The translations under genes were made by a program, and so were the position numbers. The notes beneath the pieces were generated by a model, which had not been told where the DNA came from, did not search any database, and worked only from the letters and a program-made list of their open reading frames with translations. Positions 33,671 through 43,913 of a stretch of 63,493 bases of DNA are shown here, piece by piece (the stretch's first letter is position 1; every line of letters starts with the position of its first letter). The stretch spans positions 7,289 to 70,781 of the forward strand of contig JABAZY010000048.1 of assembly GCA_018608245.1 (NCBI GenBank). The letters are read 5' to 3'. The DNA comes from Alphaproteobacteria bacterium (lineage in GTDB: Bacteria > Pseudomonadota > Alphaproteobacteria > Micavibrionales > Micavibrionaceae).

Positions 33671-35204
33671 CACTCAATAAACCAACAGCTCTTGTCTCAT
33701 CTTGAGATTCATCTTGAACATCATGTAGAACGCCTTGGTTTTTTGTGCTGTCGTTACGGGCTTTCTCTAGCTCTGCAAAATAAACTTCGCTAACATCGCC
33801 AGTAACATATTTTCCATCAAAAACTGAGCATTCAAACTCACGAATTTCTTTTTCTTCGCTTGGTGTTGCAGCTTTTAGTAGATCGCTTAAGTCTTGATAG
33901 ACAAGCCAATCAGCACCAATTTCTTTTTCAATTTCTTTTTCTGTGCGACCATGTGCAATTAATTCTGATTTAACAGGCATGTCGATACCGTAAACATTTG
34001 GATAACGCACAGGTGGAGCGGCAGAGGCGAAGTAAACTTTTTTTGCGCCAGCTTCACGTGCCATATCAATAATTTGTTTACAAGTTGTACCGCGAACAAT
34101 TGAATCATCAACCAGTAAAACATTTTTGTCTTGGAATTCTAAACTAATTGGATTTAATTTTTGTTTAACGGATTTTTGACGCTCTTCCTGACCAGGCATG
34201 ATAAATGTACGACCAATATATCGATTTTTAACAAACCCTTCACGGAATTTTATGTTCAAGTGATGTGCTAGTTCCATTGCGCTAGGGCGACTTGATTCAG
34301 GAATTGGAATAATCACGTCAATATCATGATCTGGATGTTCACGTAGAATTTTTTGTGCCAAATATTCACCCATACGCACACGTGCTTTGTAAACAGAGCT
34401 ACCATCAATAATAGAGTCAGGACGGGCAAAATAAACATGTTCAAAAATACAAGAAGTATCAGTTGTTTTCTCAGCACAAATTTTACTATGAAGCTTTCCC
34501 GCTTCATCAACATAAATCGCTTCACCAGGTAAAACATCACGAATAGTTTCAAAGCCAAGCGCATCAAGAGCAACGCTTTCAGAGGCAATCATATATTCTG
34601 TGTCACCATTCTTATCTATACGTTGGCCGTAAATCATTGGACGAATGCCGTTAGGATCACGGAAACCAATCATGCCGTACCCTGAAATAAGGGCGACAAC
34701 AGCATAGGCACCGTGACAACGCTCATACACATTATGAATGGCGTTGAAAATGTCATCAGGTGTTAATTTTGCTTTGTGATCGCGGTGTAACTCACGCGCT
34801 AATATGTTCAATAATACTTCAGAATCAGAGCTGGTGTTAATATGACGAAGATCAGTTTTTAGAATATCTTCCAAAAGTTGCTTTTGGTTGGTTAAGTTCC
34901 CATTATGCGCTAAAACAATGCCGTATGGAGAGTTTACGTATAAAGGTTGTGATTCGGCGCAACTGGCACTTCCTGCTGTGGGGTAGCGTACGTGTCCAAT
35001 GCCTATGTTTCCTGTGAGTTTGCGCATGTGACGTGTACGAAAAATATCGCGCACAAGGCCATTATCTTTACGAAGGAAAAATTGACCGTTATCTTCTGTA
35101 ACGATTCCTGCGGCATCTTGACCGCGATGTTGCAAGACGGTTAAAGCGTCAAATAAAGATTGGTTAACGGGTGAATGGGCGTAAAGTCCAACAATTCCAC
35201 ACAT
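33663..35204 (-). CDS. purF: Amidophosphoribosyltransferase
   Basis: About 513 residues from ATG 35204. The first step of purine synthesis. Met-Cys-Gly-Ile-Val-Gly puts the nucleophile Cys right after the start, with no propeptide. Further motifs: [39 protein letters not shown] and the PRPP loop [13 protein letters not shown]. An upstream ATG at 35219 would add five residues before the catalytic Cys and block N-terminal processing, so it is rejected. It is divergent from an SDR gene over about 115 nt containing a dyad near 35226-35250. Confidence 0.96.
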   Translation of the reverse strand: MCGIVGLYAHSPVNQSLFDALTVLQHRGQDAAGIVTEDNGQFFLRKDNGLVRDIFRTRHMRKLTGNIGIGHVRYPTAGSASCAESQPLYVNSPYGIVLAHNGNLTNQKQLLEDILKTDLRHINTSSDSEVLLNILARELHRDHKAKLTPDDIFNAIHNVYERCHGAYAVVALISGYGMIGFRDPNGIRPMIYGQRIDKNGDTEYMIASESVALDALGFETIRDVLPGEAIYVDEAGKLHSKICAEKTTDTSCIFEHVYFARPDSIIDGSSVYKARVRMGEYLAQKILREHPDHDIDVIIPIPESSRPSAMELAHHLNIKFREGFVKNRYIGRTFIMPGQEERQKSVKQKLNPISLEFQDKNVLLVDDSIVRGTTCKQIIDMAREAGAKKVYFASAAPPVRYPNVYGIDMPVKSELIAHGRTEKEIEKEIGADWLVYQDLSDLLKAATPSEEKEIREFECSVFDGKYVTGDVSEVYFAELEKARNDSTKNQGVLHDVQDESQDETRAVGLLSEI

Positions 35205-35319
35205 AGTGTCTATTTCCAATGTTCATATCTATAGTTTAAAGCTATAAGATAGTTATATAATACTAAAGAAGCCAAAATATGGATAAATGGTATATTTTAC
35301 AAGTAAATAATGGGAAATA

Positions 35320-36039
35320 ATGGATTCTATGATTGATCAATCTTTAAAAGGTAAAACGGCCTTAATTACAGGCGCTTCAAAAGGAATAGGAGCTGCTGTT
35401 GCAAAAGCTTACGCTAAAGAGGGCGCACATGTCATTTTACTCGCCAGAAATGTATCTGGTTTAGAAGCTGTTGATGATGAAATACGCGAAGCAGGCGGAG
35501 AAGCAACGCTCATCCCCTGCGATCTAACTGATTTTAAAGCGATAGAGAAATTAGGGCCAATGTTGTTTGAACGATTTAAAGGACTTGATATATTTGTTGG
35601 GAATGCAGGTATGTCTGGCACGTTAAAACCATTACCGCAAATCAGTCCAAGAGAGTTTGAGACAGTTTTGCAAACGAACTTAACCGCTAATTTTCAGTTA
35701 ATACGTACGCTTGATCCTTTATTACGCCAATCAGAACATGGACGCGCTATATTTGTGTCGACAGGTGAAGCTATAACCAAAGGTCGAGCATATTGGGGGA
35801 CTTATGCGGTTAGTAAAGCCGCGTTGGAAACAATGGCGCGTGTTTATGCGGATGAAACACGTGAAACTAATTTACGGATCAATTTAATTGACCCTGGTAC
35901 AGTGCGTACAGATATGCGTGCATCGGTTAATCCAGGTGAAGACCCTATGAGTGTGCCTGCTCCGGATGATATTACAAAGATATTCATAAAATTAACCTCT
36001 CCAGACTTAAAAGAGCATGGAGAGGTTTTTAGAATTTAG
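35320..36039 (+). CDS. Short-chain dehydrogenase/reductase
   Basis: 239 residues of the classical SDR family: TGASKGIGAAVAKAYA for nucleotide binding, VGNAGMSG in place of NNAG, and the catalytic YAVSKAALE (Tyr-x3-Lys). The usual Ser is in IFVSTGEA. The substrate is unpredictable. An SDR next to purF is a recurrent alphaproteobacterial arrangement. It converges with mscS, 13 nt apart. Confidence 0.9.
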   Translation: MDSMIDQSLKGKTALITGASKGIGAAVAKAYAKEGAHVILLARNVSGLEAVDDEIREAGGEATLIPCDLTDFKAIEKLGPMLFERFKGLDIFVGNAGMSGTLKPLPQISPREFETVLQTNLTANFQLIRTLDPLLRQSEHGRAIFVSTGEAITKGRAYWGTYAVSKAALETMARVYADETRETNLRINLIDPGTVRTDMRASVNPGEDPMSVPAPDDITKIFIKLTSPDLKEHGEVFRI

Positions 36040-36052
36040 GTAATGCTTGTTT

Positions 36053-36898
36053 TTAAGCAGCTTTAGATTTAGTGCCTGTCAGTACTTCAGGGTTTGAAAT
36101 TTCAAGCGTACGTGTTGGGAATGGAATAGAAATACCATCTTTGTCTAAGGCTTCTTTAAAGGCTTTCAAAAGGTCCCATTGTACAACAAAGAAATCATCT
36201 GTTTTTGTCCAAATACGCACTTTAATGTTCACAGAAGAATCAGCCATTGCTTCAACAGCAACGATCGGTTCCTTATCTTTTGTCTCAATAAGGCGTTTTT
36301 CTTTCTTTAAAACAGATTCAATTGTTTTGAATGCTTTGTTCAGATCTGTGTCGTAACTCACGCCAACGGTAATGTCTTGGCGACGTTGCTTATTGCGTGT
36401 GTAATTGATTAGCTCTGTGCCCCATACTTGGCTATTAGGGGCAAAAACGAACTTGTTATCAGGTGTGTTTAATTCAGTACCGAATAAACCTAGAGAGTGA
36501 ACTTTACCACCAGTGCTGCCGAATTCAATATAATCGCCAACAGAGAAAGGACGAAGGATAAGAATCATAACGCCTGCTGCGATGTTACTTAACGTGCGTT
36601 GTAAGGCCAAACCAATGGCTAAACCAGCCGCACCTAAAACTGTTAATAGGCTGGCCATTGGAATTCCAAATAGGCCAATAACGGTAATTGCTGACATTAA
36701 GACGATGGCGTATTTTGCCAATTTTCCTAAGAAAATCTGTAATGTGCTATCTAATTTTTTAATGTTGCTGATACGTTTAGCAGCCCATTTCCCAATAACG
36801 ATACCAATGATTAGGATGGTTAGGGCGGAAATGATGCGTAAGCCCCATGTGATTCCCATTTCAATGAGTTCTGGTGAAATTTCAGTAGGTAATTCCAT
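36053..36898 (-). CDS. mscS: Small-conductance mechanosensitive channel MscS
   Basis: 281 residues. Three N-terminal helices, the third being the Gly/Ala-rich pore helix (VLGAAGLAIGLALQRTLSNIAAGVMIL), then the beta domain FSVGDYIEFGSTGGKVHSLGLFGTEL and the alpha-beta cage. Length and domain order match Escherichia coli MscS (286 residues). It opens under hypo-osmotic shock. The ribosome site AAGGA lies in the loop of a weak TTATAA inverted repeat. Confidence 0.94.
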   Translation of the reverse strand: MELPTEISPELIEMGITWGLRIISALTILIIGIVIGKWAAKRISNIKKLDSTLQIFLGKLAKYAIVLMSAITVIGLFGIPMASLLTVLGAAGLAIGLALQRTLSNIAAGVMILILRPFSVGDYIEFGSTGGKVHSLGLFGTELNTPDNKFVFAPNSQVWGTELINYTRNKQRRQDITVGVSYDTDLNKAFKTIESVLKKEKRLIETKDKEPIVAVEAMADSSVNIKVRIWTKTDDFFVVQWDLLKAFKEALDKDGISIPFPTRTLEISNPEVLTGTKSKAA

Positions 36899-36970
36899 TA
36901 TAAAATCCTTTTTTCTTATAAATGATGGTTGTAATTATTCTTATAAAATTTTAGAGCGTATGAAAACCTT

Positions 36971-38398
36971 TTAATTAAATGGGTTCTTACTTGTTCTGAC
37001 GAGTAGACGCAAGGGAATACCTTTTAGGTCAAAATCTTCACGAATGCCGTTTAAAATATAGCGCTTATAGGTGTCTGGTAAGTCTTTTGGACGGGAGACC
37101 CAGACAGAGAATGTTGGCGGGCGAATATTAATCTGGGTAATATATTTTAATCTGTTTGGACGCCCTTCATATAAGGGTGCAGGGTTTTGGCTTTCACGGG
37201 CGGCAATCCATCTGTTAAGCGGTGATGTTGAAACACGTTTGTTCCATAGTGCATATGTGTCCAATACAGTTTGCATCAAGAAGCCAAGATTTTTATTTTG
37301 TAATGCCGAAATACTGACAGAAGGAATATTACGTACCTGTGCTAGAGACGTTTCCATTTTATAATTAACCAAATCAATCATATCTTGTTTTTGTTCTTTG
37401 TCTGTCATGAGATCAGATTTATTGATAGCAAGAACAAGTGCGCGCCCTTCGCTTAAAATATGATCAGCAATTTGTAGATCCTGTTTTTCAAGAATATTTT
37501 CTGAGTCAATTACCAAAATAACGACTTGAGCTAAACGAATAGCGCGAAGAGTATCTTCTACGGCCATTTTTTCAATTGCGTGATCAATCTTGGCTTTACG
37601 GCGCATACCCGCGGTATCAACCAAGCGCATTTTACGGTCATTAAAAACCCAATTTACGGCAATTGCATCACGGGTGATGCCAGCTTCTGGGCCTGTCATG
37701 ACGCGATTATCATTCAAAATAGCATTAAGAAGCGTTGATTTTCCAACGTTAGGGCGACCAACAATAGCAATTTTAATTGGTTTGTCCGAGTCGTCCTTTA
37801 ATTCAATTTCAGCGAAGTCAAAATCTTGCCGTCCTTCAAGGTCATCAATGTCACCCAATTCAGGGACAATATTATCATCTTCAATTTCTTCAATTACTTC
37901 TTTGGGGAAATGTGGTTCAAACGCTTGGTATAAATCTTCAATACCATGGCCGTGGGCGGCTGACATTGGGATAGGCTCACCAAAACCTAATGAGTAAGCC
38001 TCTGCCATCCCTGCCATCGCTGCATTTTCATTCTCACATTTATTTACGGCAAGTACGACTGGTTTTTTCTGTTTACGAAGCCAAAGGGCAAAATGCTCAT
38101 CAATTGGCGTAACACCTGCACGTCCATCAATAATAAATAATACAGCGTCAGCCTGTTTCAAACCTTCTTCTGTCTGTTTACGCATACGGCCTTGAATACT
38201 ATCGTCAAAGCTTTCTTCTAAGCCTGCGGTATCAATGATGCGGATCGTTTTGTCCAATAGGTAACCTTCAGCCTCTCGCCAATCGCGGGTTACACCAGGA
38301 GTGTCATCGACAATAGCGAGTTTTTTCTTCCCTAATCGGTTAAAAAGGGTAGATTTTCCAACGTTTGGACGTCCAACAAGTGCAATAGTAAAAGCCAT
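36971..38398 (-). CDS. der: Ribosome-associated GTPase Der (EngA)
   Basis: 475 residues with two GTPase domains in tandem, the hallmark of Der: GRPNVGKSTLFNRL near residue 8 and GRPNVGKSTLLNAIL near 212, each with DTAG (RIIDTAGLEE, RLVDTAGMRR) and NKxE/NKSD (VNKCEN, INKSDL). A C-terminal KH-like domain follows. Essential for 50S maturation. It is last in a TPR-bamB-der unit. Confidence 0.97.
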   Translation of the reverse strand: MAFTIALVGRPNVGKSTLFNRLGKKKLAIVDDTPGVTRDWREAEGYLLDKTIRIIDTAGLEESFDDSIQGRMRKQTEEGLKQADAVLFIIDGRAGVTPIDEHFALWLRKQKKPVVLAVNKCENENAAMAGMAEAYSLGFGEPIPMSAAHGHGIEDLYQAFEPHFPKEVIEEIEDDNIVPELGDIDDLEGRQDFDFAEIELKDDSDKPIKIAIVGRPNVGKSTLLNAILNDNRVMTGPEAGITRDAIAVNWVFNDRKMRLVDTAGMRRKAKIDHAIEKMAVEDTLRAIRLAQVVILVIDSENILEKQDLQIADHILSEGRALVLAINKSDLMTDKEQKQDMIDLVNYKMETSLAQVRNIPSVSISALQNKNLGFLMQTVLDTYALWNKRVSTSPLNRWIAARESQNPAPLYEGRPNRLKYITQINIRPPTFSVWVSRPKDLPDTYKRYILNGIREDFDLKGIPLRLLVRTSKNPFN

Positions 38399-38416
38399 GA
38401 GGCTTTCTATACGTTA

Positions 38417-39736
38417 TTAACGGTAGCTGATCAAGCTTCCATCGTTACTAAGCAGGTAAAGCGTATTATTAGCCACGATAGGGGCAATGTTTACACCTTC
38501 TTTAGCTAGAGCTGTTTCGCGTATTAAAGAGCCATCTGTAGCTGAAAACTCGAGCAATTCACCATGAGAGCCTACTAACATTAAGCGATTACCCGCAATA
38601 ACGGGGCCTGCCCAATGAATGACACCCTTTTTCTTTTTCTCATTTTCGTATTTAGGTAAAGGTTTTGTCCAATAAATAGAACCGTTTTGGCGGTTAAGGG
38701 CAACAAGAGCGTGGTCGGCACTGGTAATATAAATATTCTGCCCTGCAATCCACGGTGTTTCACTGCTGCTAACGTCACGTTGCCACAGGCGACGGCCTGT
38801 AGCTTTGTCGAGCGCCATCATTTTACCGCCATAACTAATGGCGATCACCATATCGCTATCAATAATTGGAAGTCCGCGAATATCAGATAGTCCTGAGATT
38901 CCCCCTAGGCGGAAAGGATTAGATAGGCTATCTGACCAGAGGACAGATCCATTTTGAACACGTAGAGCAATAATGTCACCAGAAGAGAGCGTGACAATAA
39001 CCATATCTTCATCAACGGCGGGACTAGCGGCACCTAAAAGGCTTGTCGTGTTACCAGCCGATTCATGTTCCCACAAAATTTTACCAGTTAGGGAATCAAG
39101 CGCGTAAGTTGTGTTGTTTAATGTTGTTACAAAAACACGTCCTTCGCTAATTGTTGGCGCGGCGCGTGAAGGGACTTTTATATTGGTGCGCCAAATAATT
39201 TTTCCTTCTAAAGGATTGATGGCAACAACCTCACTGTACCCAGATGTCGCATATAAAATATTATTAGCAAAAGAAATTCCACCACTAATAACGGCTTCTT
39301 TTCTTTTTTCTGGTCTGATATTTAATCGCCATATTTTTTCGCCAGAGGCTTCTACAAATGCACTAATATTTGAACGTGCATCAAGTGTAAAAACACGTCC
39401 TGATACAATAATTGGTTGCGCCGTTAATGGAATTTTTTTCGTAGCGCCTTCACCGATATCTGCTTTCCAAACTTTTTGTGGAGCATTGCCCGCAAAGGAT
39501 AAATTTTGCATAGAGTGATTTGGGTATCCACCAGCTTGTGGCCAATTATTATTTGCCCATAGCTCAGGAAGCTGTGCGGCGCTGATGTTGCTTGATTGAG
39601 CAGCGCTATCTTTTTCTAAATCAAAAATTGAAAGTCTGTCACCTTCTAAAGGCGGTCTATCATCTTCATCTCTGCCAGAGCAGGCAGTGACAAGTAAAAG
39701 TGAAAATACACTAAGGAGAATAAAATATTTATTCAT
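38417..39736 (-). CDS. bamB: Outer membrane protein assembly factor BamB-like PQQ-repeat lipoprotein
   Basis: 439 residues. Lipoprotein signal with lipobox LVTAC (Cys near 19), then an eight-bladed beta-propeller of PQQ-type repeats seen as recurring ALD-x6-GKILWxxES / GRRLWQRDV / GSIYWTKPL motifs. Its start overlaps the stop of the upstream TPR gene by one base (TAATG). The TPR-bamB-der order supports the BamB call over other PQQ-repeat proteins. Confidence 0.92.
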   Translation of the reverse strand: MNKYFILLSVFSLLLVTACSGRDEDDRPPLEGDRLSIFDLEKDSAAQSSNISAAQLPELWANNNWPQAGGYPNHSMQNLSFAGNAPQKVWKADIGEGATKKIPLTAQPIIVSGRVFTLDARSNISAFVEASGEKIWRLNIRPEKRKEAVISGGISFANNILYATSGYSEVVAINPLEGKIIWRTNIKVPSRAAPTISEGRVFVTTLNNTTYALDSLTGKILWEHESAGNTTSLLGAASPAVDEDMVIVTLSSGDIIALRVQNGSVLWSDSLSNPFRLGGISGLSDIRGLPIIDSDMVIAISYGGKMMALDKATGRRLWQRDVSSSETPWIAGQNIYITSADHALVALNRQNGSIYWTKPLPKYENEKKKKGVIHWAGPVIAGNRLMLVGSHGELLEFSATDGSLIRETALAKEGVNIAPIVANNTLYLLSNDGSLISYR

Positions 39737-40419
39737 TACTCTGCCCCTGTTTCATTTTTAACGGGCTTATTTTTCAGGCTATAAACATGAGACAATGCCT
39801 CTGCACGTGTTTTTAAAGTAAGCGGGATATAAGTTGTCTCAGTTACAGGCTTTAAATATTGAATAGCTGCCGCATAATTATTTTTTTGATCGGCTTCAAT
39901 AACAGCAACCTCAATTGTTGCATGCCATATCCAAGGGCTTTTTTTGTTTTTCAAAATAGGTTTTAATAACTCTAATTGTGCATCTGCATTTTTTTGTTTT
40001 TCTGTTGTTAATTGCGCATTATTTTGAATACTTAAAATACGTGCTAGATTTCTGATGTCGCTAGGGGCTGAACCGCTTTCTATAATTTTATCATAATAAG
40101 TAATTGCTTCTGCGTACTCGCCTTTTCCAACATGTTCATTTGCCAGCATCATATTTGCAATGGCTTTATGACCTTTGCGGGTGTCTTCAATAACTGCGTT
40201 AATTTGTTCAGCAGCGTTTGAAGAATCCATCGCGTCAATTAAGCGCGCTGTTTCTTCTGCATTACGTTCTGTATTCCAGCTTTTATAGGCTGTTGTTATG
40301 GCTGTGCCACCAATTAGGATAATAATACAGGCAATGATGGTTGCTTTATAGTCGTGCCAGATACGCTCGAATTTCTCTTTTTGCATTGCTTCATCTACTT
40401 CGCGGAAGATATCTGACAT
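39736..40419 (-). CDS. YfgM-like tetratricopeptide repeat membrane protein
   Basis: 227 residues. A short cytoplasmic N-terminus, a single helix (ATIIACIIILIGGTAITTAY, near 29-48), then TPR-like helices (EYAEAITYYDKII, NYAAAIQYLKPV). This is the usual gene upstream of bamB; in Escherichia coli YfgM works with the Sec translocon and periplasmic chaperones. An AAAGGT ribosome site precedes the ATG. Divergent from the DUF2794 gene. Confidence 0.88.
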   Translation of the reverse strand: MSDIFREVDEAMQKEKFERIWHDYKATIIACIIILIGGTAITTAYKSWNTERNAEETARLIDAMDSSNAAEQINAVIEDTRKGHKAIANMMLANEHVGKGEYAEAITYYDKIIESGSAPSDIRNLARILSIQNNAQLTTEKQKNADAQLELLKPILKNKKSPWIWHATIEVAVIEADQKNNYAAAIQYLKPVTETTYIPLTLKTRAEALSHVYSLKNKPVKNETGAE

Positions 40420-40520
40420 ATTAAATAACCTTTGTTTTTCTTATATTTATGAATCTTTATAACGTTCTCAGGCGTAGTGTAGTGAAAAAAATGTCAGTTT
40501 CCAGTCAAAAATAAGGTATA

Positions 40521-40901
40521 ATGGTATTTATGAGCTTAAAACCTCCTTCAGGGAAAATTGGATATACGCGTAAAGAATTTGGCATAATATTTCAAATATA
40601 CAGTCAGTATGTTTATGAAGGGCTGTTTCGTGACTTTTCATTCTCTGAAATCAACGGAAAATACTTTATATCATATCGTGAAGAGGCAGGTAAAACACCA
40701 CTTGTAACCATTGAAAAGCGTCGTTTAGGCCCTGATAGGTACTTATTCGTGGCCACATCATCTGGGGCTAAGGGCGTATTGGTAGAAATCGCTCGAAGCG
40801 AGAAAATAGACGCCTTTGCCCGCCAATTACGCCAGAAAATATCTGCCTATAGCCTTAAAAGGCAACTATCAGGCGATAATGTCCGCTCAATTGTTGAATA
40901 A
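40521..40901 (+). CDS. DUF2794 family protein
   Basis: 126 residues. [27 protein letters not shown] and the later [11 protein letters not shown] segment match DUF2794, a small alphaproteobacterial family of unknown function. The start is either ATG 40521 behind AAGGT or the ATG three codons on (40530). The gene is alone between the divergent TPR gene and icd. Confidence 0.85.
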   Translation: MVFMSLKPPSGKIGYTRKEFGIIFQIYSQYVYEGLFRDFSFSEINGKYFISYREEAGKTPLVTIEKRRLGPDRYLFVATSSGAKGVLVEIARSEKIDAFARQLRQKISAYSLKRQLSGDNVRSIVE

Positions 40902-40969
40902 CTTTATCCATAGATGAAACTTCTATAAGATGTGTGACGAATAACACGTCTATAGGAGCACGTAAGCGC

Positions 40970-42184
40970 ATGGCTAAAATTAAGGTTAAAAATCCAATCG
41001 TAGAAATTGATGGCGATGAAATGACGCGTATCATCTGGGCGATGATTAAGGAGCGTTTTATTACGCCTTATTTGGATGTTGATTTAAAATATTATGATCT
41101 ATCGATTCAAAACCGTGATGCGACGGATGATCAAGTAACAATTGATAGTGCCAATGCGATTAAAGAACATGGTGTTGGGATCAAATGCGCGACGATTACA
41201 CCTGATGAGGGGCGTGTTGAGGAATTTGGGTTGAAGAAAATGTGGCGATCTCCGAATGGAACGATTCGCAATATTTTGGGCGGTACTGTTTTTCGTGAAC
41301 CTATTGTGACAAAGAATGTGCCTAAGTACGTGCCGGGGTGGGAAGAGCCTATGGTTATTGGTCGCCATGCTTTTGGGGATCAATATAAAGCGACAGATAT
41401 GAAGATTGAGAAAGCGGGTAAGTTAAAAATGACCTTTGAACCTGCTGACGGTAGCGAAGTGCAAAGCTGGGATGTGTTTGATTTTGACAGCCCAGGCGTC
41501 GCCATGGGTATGTATAACGTTGATGAATCTATTAAAGGCTTTGCCCGTGCTTGTTTTAATTACGGCCTGCAGCGTAAGTACCCTGTTTATCTATCTACCA
41601 AGAACACAATTCTGAAGCAATATGATGGTAAATTCATGGAGATATTCCAGTACGTTTATGATTCAGAATTTAAAGATAAGTTTGAAAAAAAGGATATGTG
41701 GTATGAGCACCGCTTGATTGATGACATGGTTGCTTTTGCGATTAAATCCAAGGGCGGTTTCGTCTGGGCGTGTAAAAATTATGATGGCGATGTTCAGTCG
41801 GATATCGTGGCGCAAGGATTTGGCTCACTCGGATTAATGACGTCTGTTTTGTTAACGCCAGATGGAAATACCGTTGAGGCAGAAGCTGCGCACGGGACAG
41901 TCACTCGTCATTATCGTGAGCATCAAAAAGGGAATGAAACTTCAACCAACCCTATCGCGTCTATTTTTGCTTGGACGCGCGGGCTTCAATATCGTGGGAA
42001 TTTTGATAATACGCCAGAGGTTGTCGATTTTGCTATTGCACTGGAAGAGGCTTGTGTGGAAACTGTGGAGCAAGGTCACATGACCAAAGACTTGGCATTA
42101 TTGGTCGGTGAAACCCAACAATGGTTGACAACACAAGGCTTTATGGACAAAGTCGAGGCAAATTTTAAACAGAAGGTTTCTTAA
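40970..42184 (+). CDS. icd: NADP-dependent isocitrate dehydrogenase
   Basis: 404 residues of the homodimeric eukaryote-like NADP-IDH group (not the 46-kDa Escherichia coli type), oxidising isocitrate to 2-oxoglutarate. Motifs: [32 protein letters not shown] (isocitrate binding), [43 protein letters not shown] and [12 protein letters not shown] (NADP binding). AGGAG at 40954-40958 supports ATG 40970; an upstream GTG at 40934 is not credible. The transpeptidase gene begins 2 nt after the stop. Confidence 0.97.
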   Translation: MAKIKVKNPIVEIDGDEMTRIIWAMIKERFITPYLDVDLKYYDLSIQNRDATDDQVTIDSANAIKEHGVGIKCATITPDEGRVEEFGLKKMWRSPNGTIRNILGGTVFREPIVTKNVPKYVPGWEEPMVIGRHAFGDQYKATDMKIEKAGKLKMTFEPADGSEVQSWDVFDFDSPGVAMGMYNVDESIKGFARACFNYGLQRKYPVYLSTKNTILKQYDGKFMEIFQYVYDSEFKDKFEKKDMWYEHRLIDDMVAFAIKSKGGFVWACKNYDGDVQSDIVAQGFGSLGLMTSVLLTPDGNTVEAEAAHGTVTRHYREHQKGNETSTNPIASIFAWTRGLQYRGNFDNTPEVVDFAIALEEACVETVEQGHMTKDLALLVGETQQWLTTQGFMDKVEANFKQKVS

Positions 42185-42186
42185 AA

Positions 42187-43095
42187 ATGAAAAAGTTTAT
42201 TTTAGGTGTTTTCGCTGTTGCGTTAACAGTTTCGGTTGGCTCAACTATTTCTCATGCCAAAGTCATGTACAACAAAGATTATTTTGGTGAGACAATTATT
42301 CACGAAGCAATTTTTGAAGATACGCTTATTCATTTAGCGCGTAATAATACATTAGGTTTTGTTGAGTTACGGGCAGCAAACCCAACGCTTGACCCTTGGA
42401 TTCCAGGGAAGGGCGCAAAAATTGTTTTACCGAAACAACATATTTTACCAGATGCTCCACGTGAAGGGATTGTGGTTAATTTACCCGAAATGCGTGTTTT
42501 CTTTTTTAAAGAGCAGGGACAAGCGCCGATCACTTATCCTATTAGTATCGGTCGCGAAGGGTTACAAACACCAACAGGGTCGACCTCTATTGTGCGTAAA
42601 AAAGCAGGTCCCACGTGGCGTCCAACAGCACGTATGAAGAAAGAAGACCCTAGCTTACCAGATGTTGTCCCGGCGGGGCCAGATAACCCATTAGGCACGC
42701 ATGCGCTATATTTAGGTTGGCCACAATATATGTTGCATGGCACGAACAAGCCATACGGCATTGGCCGTCGTGTGAGTAGTGGGTGTATGCGTATGTATCC
42801 AGAAAATGTAAAAGAATTTTTTCCGCAAGTACCAGTAGGCACAAAAGTAACTGTTGTTGATCAACCTATTAAAGTGGGGTGGATTGAAAGTAAAATGTAT
42901 CTTGAAGTACATCCAACACAAGATCAGGCTGTTAAAATTGAAGAAGATGGTGTTGTTCCATCATATGAAATCACAAAGTCTGATATAAAATATATTAATC
43001 AGAAAGCAGGCGCGCGTTCGAAAGATATTGATTGGGAAAAAGTACGTACCGCTGTGCAAGAGCACCGTGGTTATCCAGTGCTTATTCTACAATAA
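42187..43095 (+). CDS. L,D-transpeptidase (YkuD family)
   Basis: 302 residues. Signal peptide cut after SHA (near 25), a LysM-like segment (HLARNNTLGFVELRAANPTL), then the YkuD domain from about 98 (GIVVNLPEMRVFFF, SIGREGLQTPTG) with the catalytic motif HGTNKPYGIGRR then SSGCMRMYPE, Cys near residue 200. Makes 3-3 peptidoglycan crosslinks or attaches proteins to peptidoglycan. It follows icd by 2 nt, an odd pairing that probably reflects co-transcription only. Confidence 0.93.
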   Translation: MKKFILGVFAVALTVSVGSTISHAKVMYNKDYFGETIIHEAIFEDTLIHLARNNTLGFVELRAANPTLDPWIPGKGAKIVLPKQHILPDAPREGIVVNLPEMRVFFFKEQGQAPITYPISIGREGLQTPTGSTSIVRKKAGPTWRPTARMKKEDPSLPDVVPAGPDNPLGTHALYLGWPQYMLHGTNKPYGIGRRVSSGCMRMYPENVKEFFPQVPVGTKVTVVDQPIKVGWIESKMYLEVHPTQDQAVKIEEDGVVPSYEITKSDIKYINQKAGARSKDIDWEKVRTAVQEHRGYPVLILQ

Positions 43096-43100
43096 ATTGA

Positions 43101-43391
43101 TTATTGAATAAGCGTATAAATAACCGCAAAAATTGACGGGATTAATAAAGGGGCTATTAGCATTGCAATGCGTAGCCCTTTTTTCTGTACGAATAGAGAG
43201 CAAAGTCCTATGACCACTGCGCCTAACCAAACAAAAGTTGCTTTGTTTGTTAAAACTTCTCCAAAGTAAGTATCGGCCGCATCGCTTGGCATTAGATTGC
43301 CAAACTGTAGCAAGTTAAATGTAAGTGCGTATAGCGTGATCCCTAAAAGAGATGAGCTAATTAAAATAAGTATGCGAAGAAATAAAGTCAT
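43101..43391 (-). CDS. Small membrane protein of unknown function
   Basis: 96 residues from ATG 43391 with three probable membrane helices (ILILISSSLLGITLYALTF, FVWLGAVVIGLCSLFV, IAMLIAPLLIPSIFAVIYT). An open frame extends upstream to 43445 but would run through the terminator at 43421-43456, so the internal ATG is preferred. It lies tail to tail with the transpeptidase gene, 5 nt apart. No family recognised. Confidence 0.6.
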   Translation of the reverse strand: MTLFLRILILISSSLLGITLYALTFNLLQFGNLMPSDAADTYFGEVLTNKATFVWLGAVVIGLCSLFVQKKGLRIAMLIAPLLIPSIFAVIYTLIQ

Positions 43392-43420
43392 AAAGCTATA
43401 ATGCCTGAATTTTAAAAAAT

Positions 43421-43456
43421 AAAAAGGCTGTTTGATAAAAACCAAACAGCCTTTTT
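43421..43456 (-). terminator. Intrinsic terminator of the small lipoprotein gene
   Basis: A 14-bp perfect inverted repeat, AAAAAGGCTGTTTG (43421-43434) with its complement at 43443-43456, around an eight-base loop. It has A/T runs on both ends, so it can act in both directions. It lies 22 nt after the lipoprotein stop and just upstream of the small membrane protein gene. Confidence 0.9.
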
Positions 43457-43478
43457 AAATTATTGATCCGTAAAAAGC

Positions 43479-43697
43479 TTATTTAACTTGGCTTGATTGG
43501 AAAACTGGCTCAGCAGAACGTACTGCAGGAGCAGAACGAACAACAGCTGATGGTGTTGAACCAACTGTACGCTCTTCAGCGTAAGGAGCCTGTGTAAGTG
43601 TTTCATCTAGAGTATCTGATGCGCCAAAGCCGTTTGAACAAGCTGAGATTGCAACTGTTGAACCTAGAACCATAGTAGCTAATAGTATTTTTTTCAT
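43479..43697 (-). CDS. Small lipoprotein of unknown function
   Basis: 72 residues. A clear signal peptide ending in lipobox ISAC (Cys near 20), then about 50 Ser/Ala/Val-rich residues with a repeated RSAPAV / RSAEPV motif. A strong AGAAGGA ribosome site and a solid terminator suggest an abundant product, perhaps in the outer membrane. No family recognised. It is downstream of the amidase gene on the same strand, 216 nt away. Confidence 0.75.
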   Translation of the reverse strand: MKKILLATMVLGSTVAISACSNGFGASDTLDETLTQAPYAEERTVGSTPSAVVRSAPAVRSAEPVFQSSQVK

Positions 43698-43913
43698 AAT
43701 GTATATCCTTCTTACCTTATTTAGGTTTATTTATATTGTGACAGGGTAGCTGTCTATTTTAAGCAAACCCTATCGGGAAAACTTAGTTCCCTTATACAAT
43801 ACTGTTTTTCTAATAGTAATAGTTTTTTTACTATTTTTGGCTTTTTTGCAAGATTTTTTTATTAAAATTAAGCCTTTAGTTCTGTAAGTCGCATGAAACG
43901 TTCATAAATTAAT

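Noticed and set aside
36901-36930. TTATAA inverted repeat flanking the mscS ribosome site
   Set aside because: A six-pair all A-T stem with the ribosome site in the open loop. It would not block initiation.
40904-40912. DnaA-box-like TTATCCATA upstream of icd
   Set aside because: One mismatch from the box, isolated, and near-matches like this are expected several times by chance in a window this size.
43770-43860. Hairpin AATAGTA/TACTATT plus T-run downstream of the amidase gene
   Set aside because: The T-run follows on the plus strand, where no gene ends. On the amidase strand it lacks a U-tract, so I do not call it a terminator.
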